Assembly (NCBI GenBank): GCA_030581615.1
Contig: JAKTTT010000084.1
Location: 1-64,000 of the forward strand
From: Alloascoidea africana
Taxonomy: Eukaryota; Ascomycota; Alloascoideomycetes; Alloascoideales; Alloascoideaceae
Length of the DNA: 64,000 nt
Direction of reading: 5' to 3'
The position numbers and the translations under genes were made by a program. Under the pieces are notes generated by a model. It worked only from the letters and a program-made list of their open reading frames with translations. It made no database searches and had not been told where the DNA came from. Positions 44,720-55,975 of this stretch are shown here, one piece after another (positions within the stretch are counted from its first letter, which is position 1; each line of letters starts with the position of its first letter).

Positions 44720-45763
44720 TACCTATCTTAATATAACAGACAATTAAAACACCACCACAATAAAAATCTACTCGCTATTACCCTTATCTGAATCTCCAGA
44801 CATTTCTACATCTTTTGTACAAGACTGCAAATTATGCCCAGTTTTCCCGCAAGTACGACATCGCCGAACAGTCGCCGCAGCTCGCCTCGACCGACCACCA
44901 GATTGCCTTGTTTCATGAGCTACCTGCTTATACACCTCCTTCTGAGCTATAAAGTCTTGACCTTCTCCTACCGAAAGGACTCCTCCTAGCTGTATGCCTG
45001 TTTTTTGGTCCTCCGGCGCTTGCTAAGTCTCTCATTAGCCTCGCGAAGTGACTTGGTCTCAGCACGCAGGAGGGCCACCTGGTGCATAAAAGACTGAGTT
45101 CCTTTAACAATCTTATCAACAGCTTTATAAATTGATGTTGGAGAGCTGCTCTGGTGTCGGGAAATTCGATCTTTGGTGTAGGCAGACTGTGAAGCGGCTT
45201 GTGGAAGGGTCTGTGGTGTCGAAGAGACCCAAGCTGTAGAAATCCACATCAGCAACACCATACTTGGCTCTCATATTCTCCACAAGCTGAAACCACTCGT
45301 ATATCGCGTCTGGATCTTAGCATTGAGCCCTCTGGTAGTTATGTATGCGATTAAAGCGTGTCTTGAGCTCTGGTTGTCGCTTGACGAAGTGTGTAGCCCA
45401 CTGCTTCCCGACGAGTCAGCCCTCACGCTCTGCAACCAGGAGATTGGCCATATCTTCAACACCAGAGAGGTGGGGAGAAAATCCTCAGGCATCAAGGTTA
45501 AGGAGAACTTGACTAGAGTCTCCTCTTCTAACAGACTTAATCTCATTGAATTGGCAGGAGTATCAGCGCGAGCGTGTCGTCTGTTCATTCTGGCGCGTAA
45601 GATTGTATGAATGACAGAGTAGATCTGGGCTGCTTTCCGGATGCCAATTGTTGGGTCTTGTTTGATAGCCTGGATTTCAAGGAGGAGATTGGCTTCTTTA
45701 TAATTTGAATACATGTTATGTGGCAGAAGGAATTAATAGTTAAATAAGGAGTTTGGTAGAATT

Positions 45764-45796
45764 GTGAAAGGTGGTCCGCTCGCATGTGAACTACGT
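45764..45796 (-). repeat. Right terminal inverted repeat of the 1110-bp element
   Basis: 33 bp, the exact inverse of 44687-44719, followed by TA. Confidence 0.95.
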
Positions 45797-45964
45797 TATG
45801 CCTCTATTGTTATGCATGAAACAGGACTCAAAATGTCAAGTTTTCAAGAGTATTGCCTCTGTCATCACTGAGGATTAGGAAAGCAGTAACTACAATATTA
45901 AATTTTGCTTAAATCTGTGAGATTGCCATTCCTATTTGTTAGCCTCGTAGCATTAATTGTTTCT

Positions 45965-46092
45965 CTCATTTCCCGAAGAACGCATCAAGCTTCTGGTCTA
46001 GCTTGGTGTCCAGTTGATTGGGCTGGTCCTTGATAAACTTCTTCCGGCTTTCTGACTGAAGCTGGTGACCCTTCTTCAAGAGTTGTGCTAAC
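45965..46092 (-). pseudogene. Short coding-like stretch, identity unknown
   Basis: The minus strand has ~43 codons with a protein-like composition: QLAQLLKKGHQLQSESRKK, FIKDQPNQLDTKLDQK, then LDAFFGK and a stop. A stop lies shortly upstream in frame and no ATG is obvious. It lies just right of the young transposon. It may be the last exon or a relic of a host gene, or part of another element. I cannot identify it. Confidence 0.3.
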
Positions 46093-46485
46093 TGGCTGGG
46101 TCAGGAAATTCTGTCCCGAAGCAAACATAATGTCACTTGTATCTTAGAACTAGTCTCAGAATGTTACAACCAAGAGAAAATGTTGCCCTTATTACATAAA
46201 CACAATGTTGTTATGCGGCATAGGTGAATCGATTGTTGTATTCAACTAATCTTCTAGTCTAATAACACAGAAAGTCGTCCCTGCATAGCTTGCTCTTCCA
46301 AGAGTGGCTCAAGGGTTCGTTATATAGACTACTCAATTTAACAGCTTGAGGAGGAGGCCCAAAGCAGAAGGAAATACGCGATTCCCAAATGGTCGGTCTA
46401 TAGCAGTCCATAACAAGTTTGATTTGTGATATTCTATTCAGTAATGTACTTGAAACAGGAATGGATACACCGAACCGGAACCTTT

Positions 46486-46960
46486 CTAGTACCCTTTGAC
46501 ATTCAACACTTTTTTAAGATAGAACCACAAAGAACAACTAGTCGCAAATAGTTTTACTAGAATCTTTAGACATTTTTGTGTGGTACATGTCCGAACATTT
46601 ATTCCTGCAAGTACTACATCGCCAAATAGCTGCTTCTGTTCTCCCGGATGGACCAACCCATTGCCACGGTATCTGCTTATCCGCGTTGTTTTGAACAAGA
46701 AAAGCTAGAGATTTCCCTAGATTAAGATATTTTCCTTTCTGCAAGCGAGCCATTTTGGTCTTTCGGGGCTTTCGAAGTATCTTGTCTCTCATTGAAACTC
46801 GACTATGGAGCTCGTGATCTGAGAATGGCCTTTCCGAGCGCTTAACTTTGGATCTTGTTGTTTGGATAGCAATTAAAAGAGTGGTTTCTGAGTTTCTAGG
46901 AGAAATGTTACAGGGATCAAAACATTTGGTTTCCCGAGGAGGTTAGGCGATGCTTTTGGA
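46486..46960 (-). mobile_element. C-terminal relic of a pogo/Fot1-like transposase
   Basis: Minus-strand codons include SMRDKILRKPRKTKMARLQ, GKYLNLGKSLAFLVQN, then WRCSTCRNKCSDMYHTKMSK. These line up with SLREANERLSKRRRTKK, the VGEGQDFIAQ stretch and the zinc-knuckle CRTCGKTGHNLQSC of the young element at 44687-45796. The knuckle has lost its order (CSTC kept, the rest altered). No N-terminal part or inverted ends were found, so limits are approximate. An old fragment. Confidence 0.6.
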
Positions 46961-47772
46961 AGGTGCCTGTTCGTTTAAAATATATGTGATAGGGATGGAA
47001 CCAAGCACCAGATATCAGACATCCTCTTGCAGAATAACTTCAAAGAAACCAATCCTATTCTTTCGGCTTGTCTAAGTTTTTAGTGGAACGAGAATGATTG
47101 GTCAAGAAGTAAAGAAGCATCATTCCCTTGAGGGCACGGTGCAATCTGGCCACATAATGCCTCGCTTCACCCTTCCGGTCGTTTGAGTGTCCCCTATGAA
47201 ACGAGAGGTAGTAATGAGCGCAGCACCCGAGCTCCATTCCATAAAGAAATGTTAGCGAAGTAAAGCATGCCAAATCTTGTAGAATTCCGTAGGCTGAGCT
47301 ACGCGGCGAGTGGACAGAACACTCAGAAAGAGCTGTAACACGAACACCAGGCTAAGACCTCCGTTGGATCTCGGTCGAGGGCACTCAGTTTCTACGAGAA
47401 AACCACCAAATTCAGCCTTGAGTATGTCGCTTTTGGGAGAGCAAGGGCACTGGTGTTTACATAAATACTCTGGACACTATGATAACATGAAAAACCGAGA
47501 GCTCGCTGATTTACGGATAAACCTACTAAGTTCCTTCAAGGTGTATGCTGTTTATATAAAGGTGAACTTGGATCATGTCCAATTCAAATCCGAGTGTATC
47601 AAAACGCCACGGATTTGAACGGCTAGCGGTCAAAGTTTAAGAAATTCCATTTATAAGTCTATCTAGTATGTCAAGTCCTTTAGTGTAGTTAATTAAGAAC
47701 TGGTTCAGGACAATATAAGCAGGTTGGCCATAGGTTACTCAAAAGCATGCAGCGGTTGCTACCGATCATACT
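46961..47772. other. Non-coding stretch
   Basis: Open frames at 47055-47273 (minus) and 47310-47618 (plus) have no recognisable motifs. Confidence 0.45.
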
Positions 47773-49182
47773 TTAGGCCACGTCCCTTCCACAAACTTCC
47801 TTCATTCTGATTGCAAAATCGTCGTAAAGACCGTCCCATATTCTCACTCCGTCACAATCCTTCAGAATCCTTTTTGAATCCGGTTTTTTATCCTTGTAAC
47901 AAACTGGAACCTCGTACCCTACTCCTGTTCTGTGTATCCATGGCTTGGGCATTGGCCAATCTGAAAAGTGAATACGTTTAGAGTTGTTGTATGCTTTATT
48001 TGCATCCCAATTAGAGTTATCCCAATACTGTTTCTCGCCTTTGCTCGAGCTTGACGAGAAAGAAACTGCAATTTCAATGTGCTCTGGGTTTGCCAAAAAC
48101 TTGATATGTGATGTCGTAATAAATTCTCCTGTCAATATCCCATATGTCGAATGTGGGAGTACGAGACACTCGGGAATTTCCAGATCTGGGTCAATAGACT
48201 TTTCGCGGCAGGAGTTGTAGTTGAATATCACGTTTAAAATGTCCATGTCATATTCATCATGTTTTCTCCGTCCAGCGTACTCTGTCAGCACATCATAATA
48301 AAACTTTGATGGGGTGATCACCATAAAATGGCTCCCCCATATAAACTCCTCGAGAGTTACGGTTCCTATTTGGGGCAGAGAGTGTTCGGTTTCTCCAGAC
48401 TCGGGGTTGGATGAGTCAAACAGGCTGCCAAACCAGGGTTTGGGGTCTGCCACTTCTTTGTCACTGACAAGCCAATAGGCTCTAGGCATTGCTATGATGC
48501 TGGGGGGTATAAAAAACAGCTCGTCCATATTCTTCAGAACCGTTGAATCTGAATCTAGATACACCACTCGCTCATATTCGACTAACTCGAAAATTGAGAA
48601 TTTCCCCAAGCTTGCATCATATCCAACACTGTGTCCTACATCAATGGGATGAGTCTTAATCTGGTACTTTTCCGCCTGCTCTTTCAAAAATTCATGATCT
48701 TTGTTCGATTCTGAGTCATCCCAGTTCTTATTATACAGAACAACAATTGCCGCCTTTGTGTTTAGTGCTCTTAGCTGAGATATAATCATTATTCCATTGC
48801 ACAAATACTCTGAAGTTGTGGCATAAAAGGCGTAAGCGTACTTTGTCCAGTCTATATCTGGTCCAGTAGTTTCCAATTCTTTTGAAAGCACATCTAACTG
48901 TTCTTCTGTGATTTTGTTAACTGCAACAGCTTTAATCTCTCCCGTAGGCACTGGAATATCGGATCCAGTTGAAGACCCTGCAGCATTTGAAGTCGTTTGG
49001 GTTGAGCTTTGATGCTGAGTCTGAGAAGCTCTTTCTAGTCCCGCAGGGAGGCTGAATTCGAACCATAATATAAAGTAAAAAGTTAAGCAGATGATGGCCA
49101 ACGAGGCTATCAAATAACGTTTCTGGAACCTTTTGTTTAAGAAGCTTAACCTTTTCAAACCCTGCGTCCCAAACGAAAGCAT
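47773..49182 (-). CDS. GNT1: Golgi alpha-1,2-N-acetylglucosaminyltransferase, GNT1 family
   Basis: A 469-residue type II membrane protein: short basic cytosolic tail, one membrane anchor (YLIASLAIICLTFYFILWF, residues ~23-41), a Ser/Thr-rich stem, then a GT8-type catalytic domain. The domain has YAYAFYATTSEYLCNG, AAIVVLYNKNW, the metal-binding DxD motif in RVVYLDSDSTVLKNMDELF, WGSHFMVITPSKFYY, and HFSDWPMPKPWI near the end. Gnt1 of S. cerevisiae and K. lactis caps N-linked mannan side chains with GlcNAc in the medial Golgi; lengths agree (about 460-490 by recall). A related glycogenin-like role is unlikely because of the membrane anchor. No intron is needed. It is isolated, with a desert of almost 7 kb upstream of it. 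Confidence 0.88.
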   Translation of the reverse strand: MLSFGTQGLKRLSFLNKRFQKRYLIASLAIICLTFYFILWFEFSLPAGLERASQTQHQSSTQTTSNAAGSSTGSDIPVPTGEIKAVAVNKITEEQLDVLSKELETTGPDIDWTKYAYAFYATTSEYLCNGIMIISQLRALNTKAAIVVLYNKNWDDSESNKDHEFLKEQAEKYQIKTHPIDVGHSVGYDASLGKFSIFELVEYERVVYLDSDSTVLKNMDELFFIPPSIIAMPRAYWLVSDKEVADPKPWFGSLFDSSNPESGETEHSLPQIGTVTLEEFIWGSHFMVITPSKFYYDVLTEYAGRRKHDEYDMDILNVIFNYNSCREKSIDPDLEIPECLVLPHSTYGILTGEFITTSHIKFLANPEHIEIAVSFSSSSSKGEKQYWDNSNWDANKAYNNSKRIHFSDWPMPKPWIHRTGVGYEVPVCYKDKKPDSKRILKDCDGVRIWDGLYDDFAIRMKEVCGRDVA

Positions 49183-50339
49183 TTTGACAATGTTTTATAC
49201 AAAGGTAGATAGAAAAGTGGACCTCTCGGTTATAAACACAAGTCACTGACTCAAAAAATATATCTAAATCCCAACCAACCAGACTCTTTTTCTGAAAAAC
49301 CTAGCCTAATATTTCTCACTTACAGAAAAAATGTATTGGATGTAGGCAAGCTCAGATCTATTTTAAACCAAGGGTAATACCTATTTTAGACTTTGGCCGA
49401 CATGAATTTTATTATGACATAGATGTAAGAGTAAATGCTGCGGACTAATTGGTCGGGCATTGGGTTGCATTTTGAGGCCGTGAGAAAAGCTTCCGCATAG
49501 TTAATTGTCGGCAAACGTTTTAAAAATATTTAGAATATTTTCTCAACTTTTTGAGTTTTCTTGATTGATCGAGATAAAACATGGAAGTATGCCTTCAGGT
49601 ATCAGCGGATAAATGGCAAATGCAATAAAGGAGAACTAGAGCAACTACATTCGAATGCAGCACATATTTCAAAAGTGTTGAATGAAAATATACCAACAAG
49701 TCTTGTTACCTATACTGAACTGATGCCTGTCGTAATGGAAAAAAACATCAAAATGTGCATTAAAAGGTCTCCAATAGAGGTCAAAAGGAAAGACACATTC
49801 ATATTCTTTTAACATTGGCATAAAACATTCTATACATGAAAGGAGCACTCGCATTTTTCAACTCTGACTTGACTCCATTAGTTCTCAGAATTTTGCTACA
49901 TATCTTATAAAATAAAAAATCAACTGTTAAATAGGAATCTTTGTTTTGCTACTTTCTTTCTCATTCTCATCTTTAAGTAATTAGAATAGATATTTGGTGA
50001 AATAATTAGTAAAATTCATTCCTTCAAGCTGTCTCTCACTAAAGTAGCCTTGGTAACGTTCTTACAATTCCCAGCTCTTTTTTCAACTCCTTTCTTGTTA
50101 CTTCTGAGGTCTTCTAGACTGAAGTGTATCTGAGGAATATAGTTTGAAGACAATAAAGATGTTTCTGATAATCCTGAGATGGTACGATCAACAGTCATGT
50201 ACACGTAAATTGGTACAATCTTGCAAACCTCCAACTTTTTGGTCTAATTCTACCCCTTTGTCTCCGATACATTCGTTATAAGTCATTGTGGCAGTGCAGA
50301 AGTCACTAAAATGGTTTTTTTGAACCTCTGCAGAAGAGA
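49183..50339. other. Gene-free stretch upstream of GNT1
   Basis: AT-rich. It includes the GNT1 promoter; no other feature is supportable. Confidence 0.45.
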
Positions 50340-50660
50340 TACAAATCTCAAGGCATCAGCGTATATCGATTTTGTTTTCTTTCGACCTTTCCACTTTTTA
50401 CTTCCAATCCCTAATGATTTTTGCTTGATTCTCGGTGAAAAAGCCTTCTCTTCTTGGACTCGTCTGTAGTTTGGCCCTCCTGGTAACTTAGCCAGTTTCT
50501 GATGTGGTTTTTCAAACCAACCTCTATGTGTGTACGATAAGCCTTCTCTCTATAGCGATTCAGAAGCTTTTCCGGTGGCGTTACTAGTCCTTGGTACTCT
50601 ACGATCCGTTACACTTTGTGCTCGAAATGCAATGTGTTTTACTGGTCTTTCATGGCTCAA
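50340..50660 (-). pseudogene. Coding-like relic, possibly transposon-derived
   Basis: Minus-strand codons read REKAYRTHIEVGLKNHIRNW followed by LSYQEGQTTDESKKRRLFH, with a nearby alternate frame giving VEYQGLVTPPEKLLNRY just before it. Composition and continuity look like decayed coding sequence. I do not recognise the family. Confidence 0.3.
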
Positions 50661-51600
50661 ATAAAACTTTAATTCTTTTCAACTTTTGCGCTCTTCAGCA
50701 AGCACTATTCAGTGCTCGTTAATCGTTAATTACCTCAGGCAGGTTGTAAAAACGATGGAGTAGGGGTATACAAGCGTCATGCTTACGCTAATAAAACTCC
50801 CAGGGCCAACAGGCACCAAAAGGGATTTCTTTTGATTAGTTCAAAAATAGTATTCCGTCTTTAATGTATTTTATCAGGTAGCTTAAGGTCGTTCCGCTTG
50901 TCAAACTGCAACAGTTTTATGATCAAGACTCCGACCTGGAAGGCTACTCGACGAAGTTTGTATATATCATTATAAAATGATAGCACAAAACAGAAAAAGA
51001 AGTTTTTGCTACAGAATAAATAGCAATTCTTGTTGCAACTGTAGCTTTGATCAAGAAACAAGCGACAAAGCTAGGTACTAAGCATAACCAACATCTAACA
51101 GTGATAGTCCCCCCACCGAATACAATGAAACCTGAAATCAAAACAATATAGCTGGTCAAGGATAGTAATCTCGTTGTTGGGTCAGTACAGAACACAATAA
51201 ATAGCGAACATTTTATAATGACTATAAAAAGAAGGTGATATAAAGAATACAAGTTCCACAAAAAGATCTACACGCTTGAAAACAACTACCATTCAAACTA
51301 CTGCTGGAATAATACCTTTCAATACCAGAAAAGCTCACAGACCTACCAGCTGATACAAGAGAAAAGACGATCAAGGAGGCTTGCTAACGTACTGTTACCC
51401 CTTGAAAGGTGGTTGAGTTGGCCTCAAAATGGAACCCACTATTATAGGTGTTTCTACTCCCAAAACCACCATCACTTATTTCAAGAAAAGTAGAATCGAT
51501 CAAACAAAAGAAACCACATAGAAGATTGTCTCTGATGGATTGGGAAGCTTTAAAATGGATTGTTTATCAGTGAATAAAGCCCCTTTGACTGCAGCCTGGT
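50661..51600. other. Gene-free stretch with one hydrophobic open frame
   Basis: The minus frame at 50944-51261 (105 codons) is strongly hydrophobic (LTSYIVLISGFIVFGGGTI), but AT-rich DNA often gives this by chance. No gene is called. Confidence 0.35.
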
Positions 51601-52960
51601 ATTGGAATTAAATCTACGATGGCAGTATATCTTAAAGTAATCCCAATAAGACTTCCAAGGAAAAAATCAGCTTTCGTAATAAAATGCCATTTACAAATAG
51701 CTGACTCTGAGCGGTTTTCTGCATTGCTTTCGTTCCGTCTACGGCTGCCTATTGGCGATTATTTTAAGAAGTGCAAAGTCCACGAGGAACATTACATTCC
51801 AGGAGCGTCAAAGCCACCATTCATTTCAGATTTAGATCTTGTTTAGATGCCAAAGAATTTCGTTATATCAGCCATGACCTTGTTCTCAAAGAAACCCGCC
51901 CTGACGTATGATGCCAAAAAGGGGAAAAAAGGGTTGATTGACTCTCCAATGCGCTTGTCAATTGCTTCAATTGCCAAGAACAGAAAGCACAAGCAGCCAG
52001 CTACGTCAATAGGTCCATAACAAGAAATGAATGCCGCCTTGGAAAATGCATCGCCCAAAACGACGGCATCATCTGGGCGGAGCTAACCAGAGAAAATATA
52101 ATCTTGGAATCAGATTTAGTCTACGCAGGACTAATGGGCTTAAACTTCAAAAACAAGTCGATGTCGAACAGATCTACCGCAGGGAAGATAAACTGCTGGC
52201 AACCATTGCCGTGTGATAGACAGCCAGTAAACCTCAATAGAAAGAACTACCCAATTGCATTTTCGAGACTTGTGAGTTTAGATCCTTGAGTGGATTTGGC
52301 ACTCTCAACAGTTCGATCTCTAGACAGGCCCAAATATTACCCAATTGCTGTTCACAGTTTTCGTACTTATTTTAAGCCCATTAAATTCAATCCGTAGAGA
52401 AGCTCGCCACTAAAGAGAATGTCAAGTCATTTTATGAGAACGTTTAAATGAAACTGCTAGACAGAGCAAAAGGGGAAAGGGTAGTTGATCAGGGACTATG
52501 GGTACTTAAAAGTAGTCAAAAACTGTTTTGCAAGGCACTTTCAACAACCAGAAAACAGTGCTCAACTTCGACACAACAAAAGCTATTTCTATTTACCCAA
52601 AAGCGTGTTGAATACGAGCATAATTGTAACGGTCTGTAAAAGAAAAAGGGAAATACTGAGAAAGCTTTCTATGAATCCTGGATGTTCGAGATGACTGGAG
52701 AAATTTGAAAAACGTCGACTCTACAAGGAGATCTGAGCGATATAATGAACTAGAGCACAAGGAATCTAAAACATTCAGAACCGGAGGCTTCAGATATACT
52801 CCTCACATTCTTCTTTTCCCCAGCTTCCCAAGAAAAGATAGAGACCTTAAGCTGAAAACAGTACCAAGCTCGCTTGTTGCCAAGATTGAAGATATGCAAA
52901 CCAAGTATGAAGATCACAAGGCACGAATGTATTCTGCTTCGCATCAGTAAATGAAATACG
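51601..52960 (+). pseudogene. Cluster of coding-like fragments, identity unknown
   Basis: Successive plus-strand frames look like remnants of one gene: HEEHYIPGASKPPFISDLDL (near 51785-51840), AKEFRYISHDLVLKETRPD just after it in another frame, IIWAELTRENIILESDLVY with AGLMGLNFKNKS (near 52065-52155), and PHILLFPSFPRKDRDLKLK to the stop at 52950. Stops and frame changes separate them. The family is unknown. Confidence 0.3.
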
Positions 52961-55900
52961 GATATTTACATACCTAAGCATGCTTGGCGCGGTGATACAA
53001 ATACAAATGTAAATATGAAGCTATCTATCATGAACCTACTCAGCCAGATGGCATCAACAGAGCTTTTGTTGATTTTATTTGCACAGACACTATTCCAGGT
53101 AGTCGTCAGTACTTATTGATAGGGCATAGTAAGGGTTAACGGTGTGGTTCCAACTCTGCCTAGTGAGCTCTTGACAGTTCAATAAACTCTATTCTAACAT
53201 TCGATAAAAGGTGCTTATGGTAGTGATGATTACTGAAAACTTCTCTATTATGTAACTAATCAACCCTTGTTTTGGCATTTCGATGGCAATACCTTTAAGA
53301 AATGGGTAGAGCCTATTTGACTAGGTTCAGCCTGTAACATACTTTTGGTGTTTATGGCGACTTGGAAAGATGAATTTTACTGAGAATCTGGTCATTTTTC
53401 AACCACATAAAATCATAAAATGAATACTCTATAGCCCTCCAAAATCGTCTCCACTTATTCAAATCCCTATTTTGCGGAAAAATGAATCATACGTACTTTT
53501 ATAGTCTTGTCAAAAAAATAGTCTTCTCTGATCATGATCAATGAAACCAAGCTTCAGAATTCTATCGTTTCTCACCTGAAAAGTGGATTCACTACATGAG
53601 ATGCAGTTAGTAATATTGTTGTAGAACAGTCTTCTGTGTTAATGGTAGTGAGACATCTGAAGGTCAAAACTGGAAAGCTGAAAAGGGAGAAGTTCAAACT
53701 TTTCTCCTTCGGGTCTCACACTCTTTGCAAGGCTGATCAGCTCGGGAAATGCTGATCCTATCCCATGACATTATTAGTGTGTATATATTGACACAGTATA
53801 CCGTGAACTTAAGCTGTGTGGCTTATGGGCCTAAGGCTCGCGGTTCAAAGGAAATGGCCATTGCTATTGTCTATCATTTGTAACACAAAAGGACCCTTTG
53901 GAGAAAGCATATATTTTAGACAATTATTTACTGGAAAAAGTTGTGTGGTCTTATGAGAATAATAGCCTACAGTATGGGTTTATATTGGAGAAATTTTTGT
54001 TGAGCATGGGAAGGGCAAAGATCTCAGGTGTGGTGATGCAGTCACTGCTATACAATGGTTGTTCAGTAATGGCTTGGCGCAGTCTGTTCAGAGATGGGGT
54101 TGCACTTTGTAATTGAAAGTAAAACTACGGCTCTACTTACATGAAAAATTTTGGGGAGACGCTATTAGATTTGTTTGTGGGGAAAGAGGAAGAATGGGCA
54201 CCACCTTCTTTCAGCGACCACAAGAACCAATAAGTAGGACACCGATGAAATGCTACAATGACCAGCTCATGCACCACGTTTAAACCTGTTTGAGAATATT
54301 GGGTGATTCCTCTAGGATATTCTTGGGAGTACTCGAAACCAACTTCAGGTATAATTAAACTTGAAAACAAATAGACCACACTAGTAAACCTGTTTCCATC
54401 ATTTTTGCCAACAAAGATCGACAATGTGCTCAAGATAATTGAAGGTGGTGTTTTAAAGGTACGAAGAAATGTAAAAAGCTCACTTTATCTCCCAGAACTC
54501 CGGGTGAGCTCTTCTCTTTCTCCAGGCTTATTGATTGACACTTGCAAGTGAGATACACGCGTATTGTGAGGTGCTTACTCTTGTTTGTAGCCTGAGCTAA
54601 TGGTAAAATAAGTGTCGATAAGAAAGTGCTGCATGGACTTAGTTTTGGCAAAATTGGTGAAAAACGCAATATCTAGATAGAATTTTGACAAATGTTGGTT
54701 GTCCACATTATGGTATTTTGTAACTATGGTCTAAAGTGTGCTTGGAGGACTCATTAGAATTCTCACTTGATAGTCAAACAATGTGTGAAATATTTTACAA
54801 TATTCTACTTATGTTCAACGGTTCTAGTACTGAGACATGATCATGATCGATGATTATTGAACGCTCTAAGACACAGGAGAAGTTGTTGGATACAACTGAA
54901 CAATTTTGCCAACCCCGGCATCTATGCTGATAAAATTACTTTTCTTCTCCCTTCTTTTTGTATGGGGAAGAACTTGTCTCTGACTTCTTCCATGAACTCC
55001 TACGCTACACCAGGTTTCCTACTGGTGGTATGAGCATGGCCCACGACACCCTCTAATGTGCCAAGGCGTTCCTCTGAAAACTTAGCATGCCAGCTCTCGC
55101 AATTTCATTCGCAATCCTTCTAGCTCATCAGTGATACCTTGGAGATTGTTTTCAGCGGCTAGGACAGTTGGTTTGCAGAATGGTAGAAGTTTTCTTTATC
55201 AATTATTGAGGGTTGTATTCACTCGCCTGGATTAATCGACTGTGAGACTAGATCATCAATGGACCACCATTAGATTGAAATGTATCTTTTATTGATAAAA
55301 GCTTGGTTCGTTCTACAGCCTCTATTTTGTGTTTGTGATTTTCTTGTCCTCGTCTGGTGTTTAGATTTTGAGCCATGATAGCTTCTATAGAATTGACCAG
55401 ATTCATTCAAGAGGCCACTAGTCTTTTCAAGAAATTACCTGGTCGAAAGCTCTAGACAAAATGGAAGGTAGGATGTCTGTAAGATGTATACAAACCTATG
55501 AGTTTAGAAAGTTACTCAAAAAAAAAGACGGACAATGAATCCCACCAAACAATAACAAGGGTTCAATTTTCTAATTTGCTTTTATGGCTGAAACTATTTC
55601 GGCTGGCATAACCAGTTTTGACCAGTTTTAAAAAAACAGCTCACGCCTAGAACCAATACAAACGGGTTTAAGTGTCTAATCCTACGAATATCTCCTGTTC
55701 AAATAAATCACGGCCTTCTATTTCTATTGCCCAGAATAAACTCCAAAAGGCCAATCAGTCAGTTGCAAACACAAATGTATTGCTACTAAAACTATTGACC
55801 GGGTAACTGTGTAAAGATTCTGCAGCTCACACCTTCTGTGCATATTCAAGTATTGATTCACGATCAACACAGGTTTATCTTTTTTTACGATACAGGTTCA

Positions 55901-55975
55901 CCCTTAACAATTTAATTCTTGTGACCCACGAAGCCCAACTAGTTCTAAGCTGAAATCCAGAATAATCTTGCTTTG
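52961..55975. other. Gene-free stretch
   Basis: Short motif-free frames only. The minus frames at 54137-54433 and 54430-54669 abut but show no recognisable domain. The last bases include the CRP1 promoter. Confidence 0.45.

Larger units (their letters stand above)
44685..45798 (-). mobile_element. Young non-autonomous pogo/Fot1-like transposon (1110 bp, perfect 33-bp TIRs)
   Basis: The ends at 44687-44719 and 45764-45796 are perfect 33-bp inverted repeats starting ACGTAGTTCACATGCGAGCG, flanked by a TA duplication (44685-44686 and 45797-45798), the target used by the pogo group of Tc1/mariner. On the minus strand, 45714 onward encodes the transposase N-terminus: SNYKEANLLLEIQAIKQDP, IRKAAQIYSV, then, after a one-base shift near 45490, SGVEDMANLLVAERE, KQWATHFVKRQPELKTRFN and NMRAKYGVADVDFY. 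The next residues are already the C-terminal region (TPQTLPQAASQSAYTKDRIS, ALLRAETKSLREANERLSKR), ending in a zinc knuckle (CRTCGKTGHNLQSC) and MSGDSDKGNSE. The DDE core of roughly 0.8-0.9 kb has been deleted. It can only move with help from elsewhere. Confidence 0.92.

Noticed and set aside
50944-51261. Hydrophobic 105-codon minus frame as a membrane protein
   Set aside because: Composition is what AT-rich DNA gives by chance; no family motif, no promoter sign.
53840-53870. GGTTCAAA-type sequence resembling a tRNA B box
   Set aside because: No matching A box or cloverleaf stems around it.
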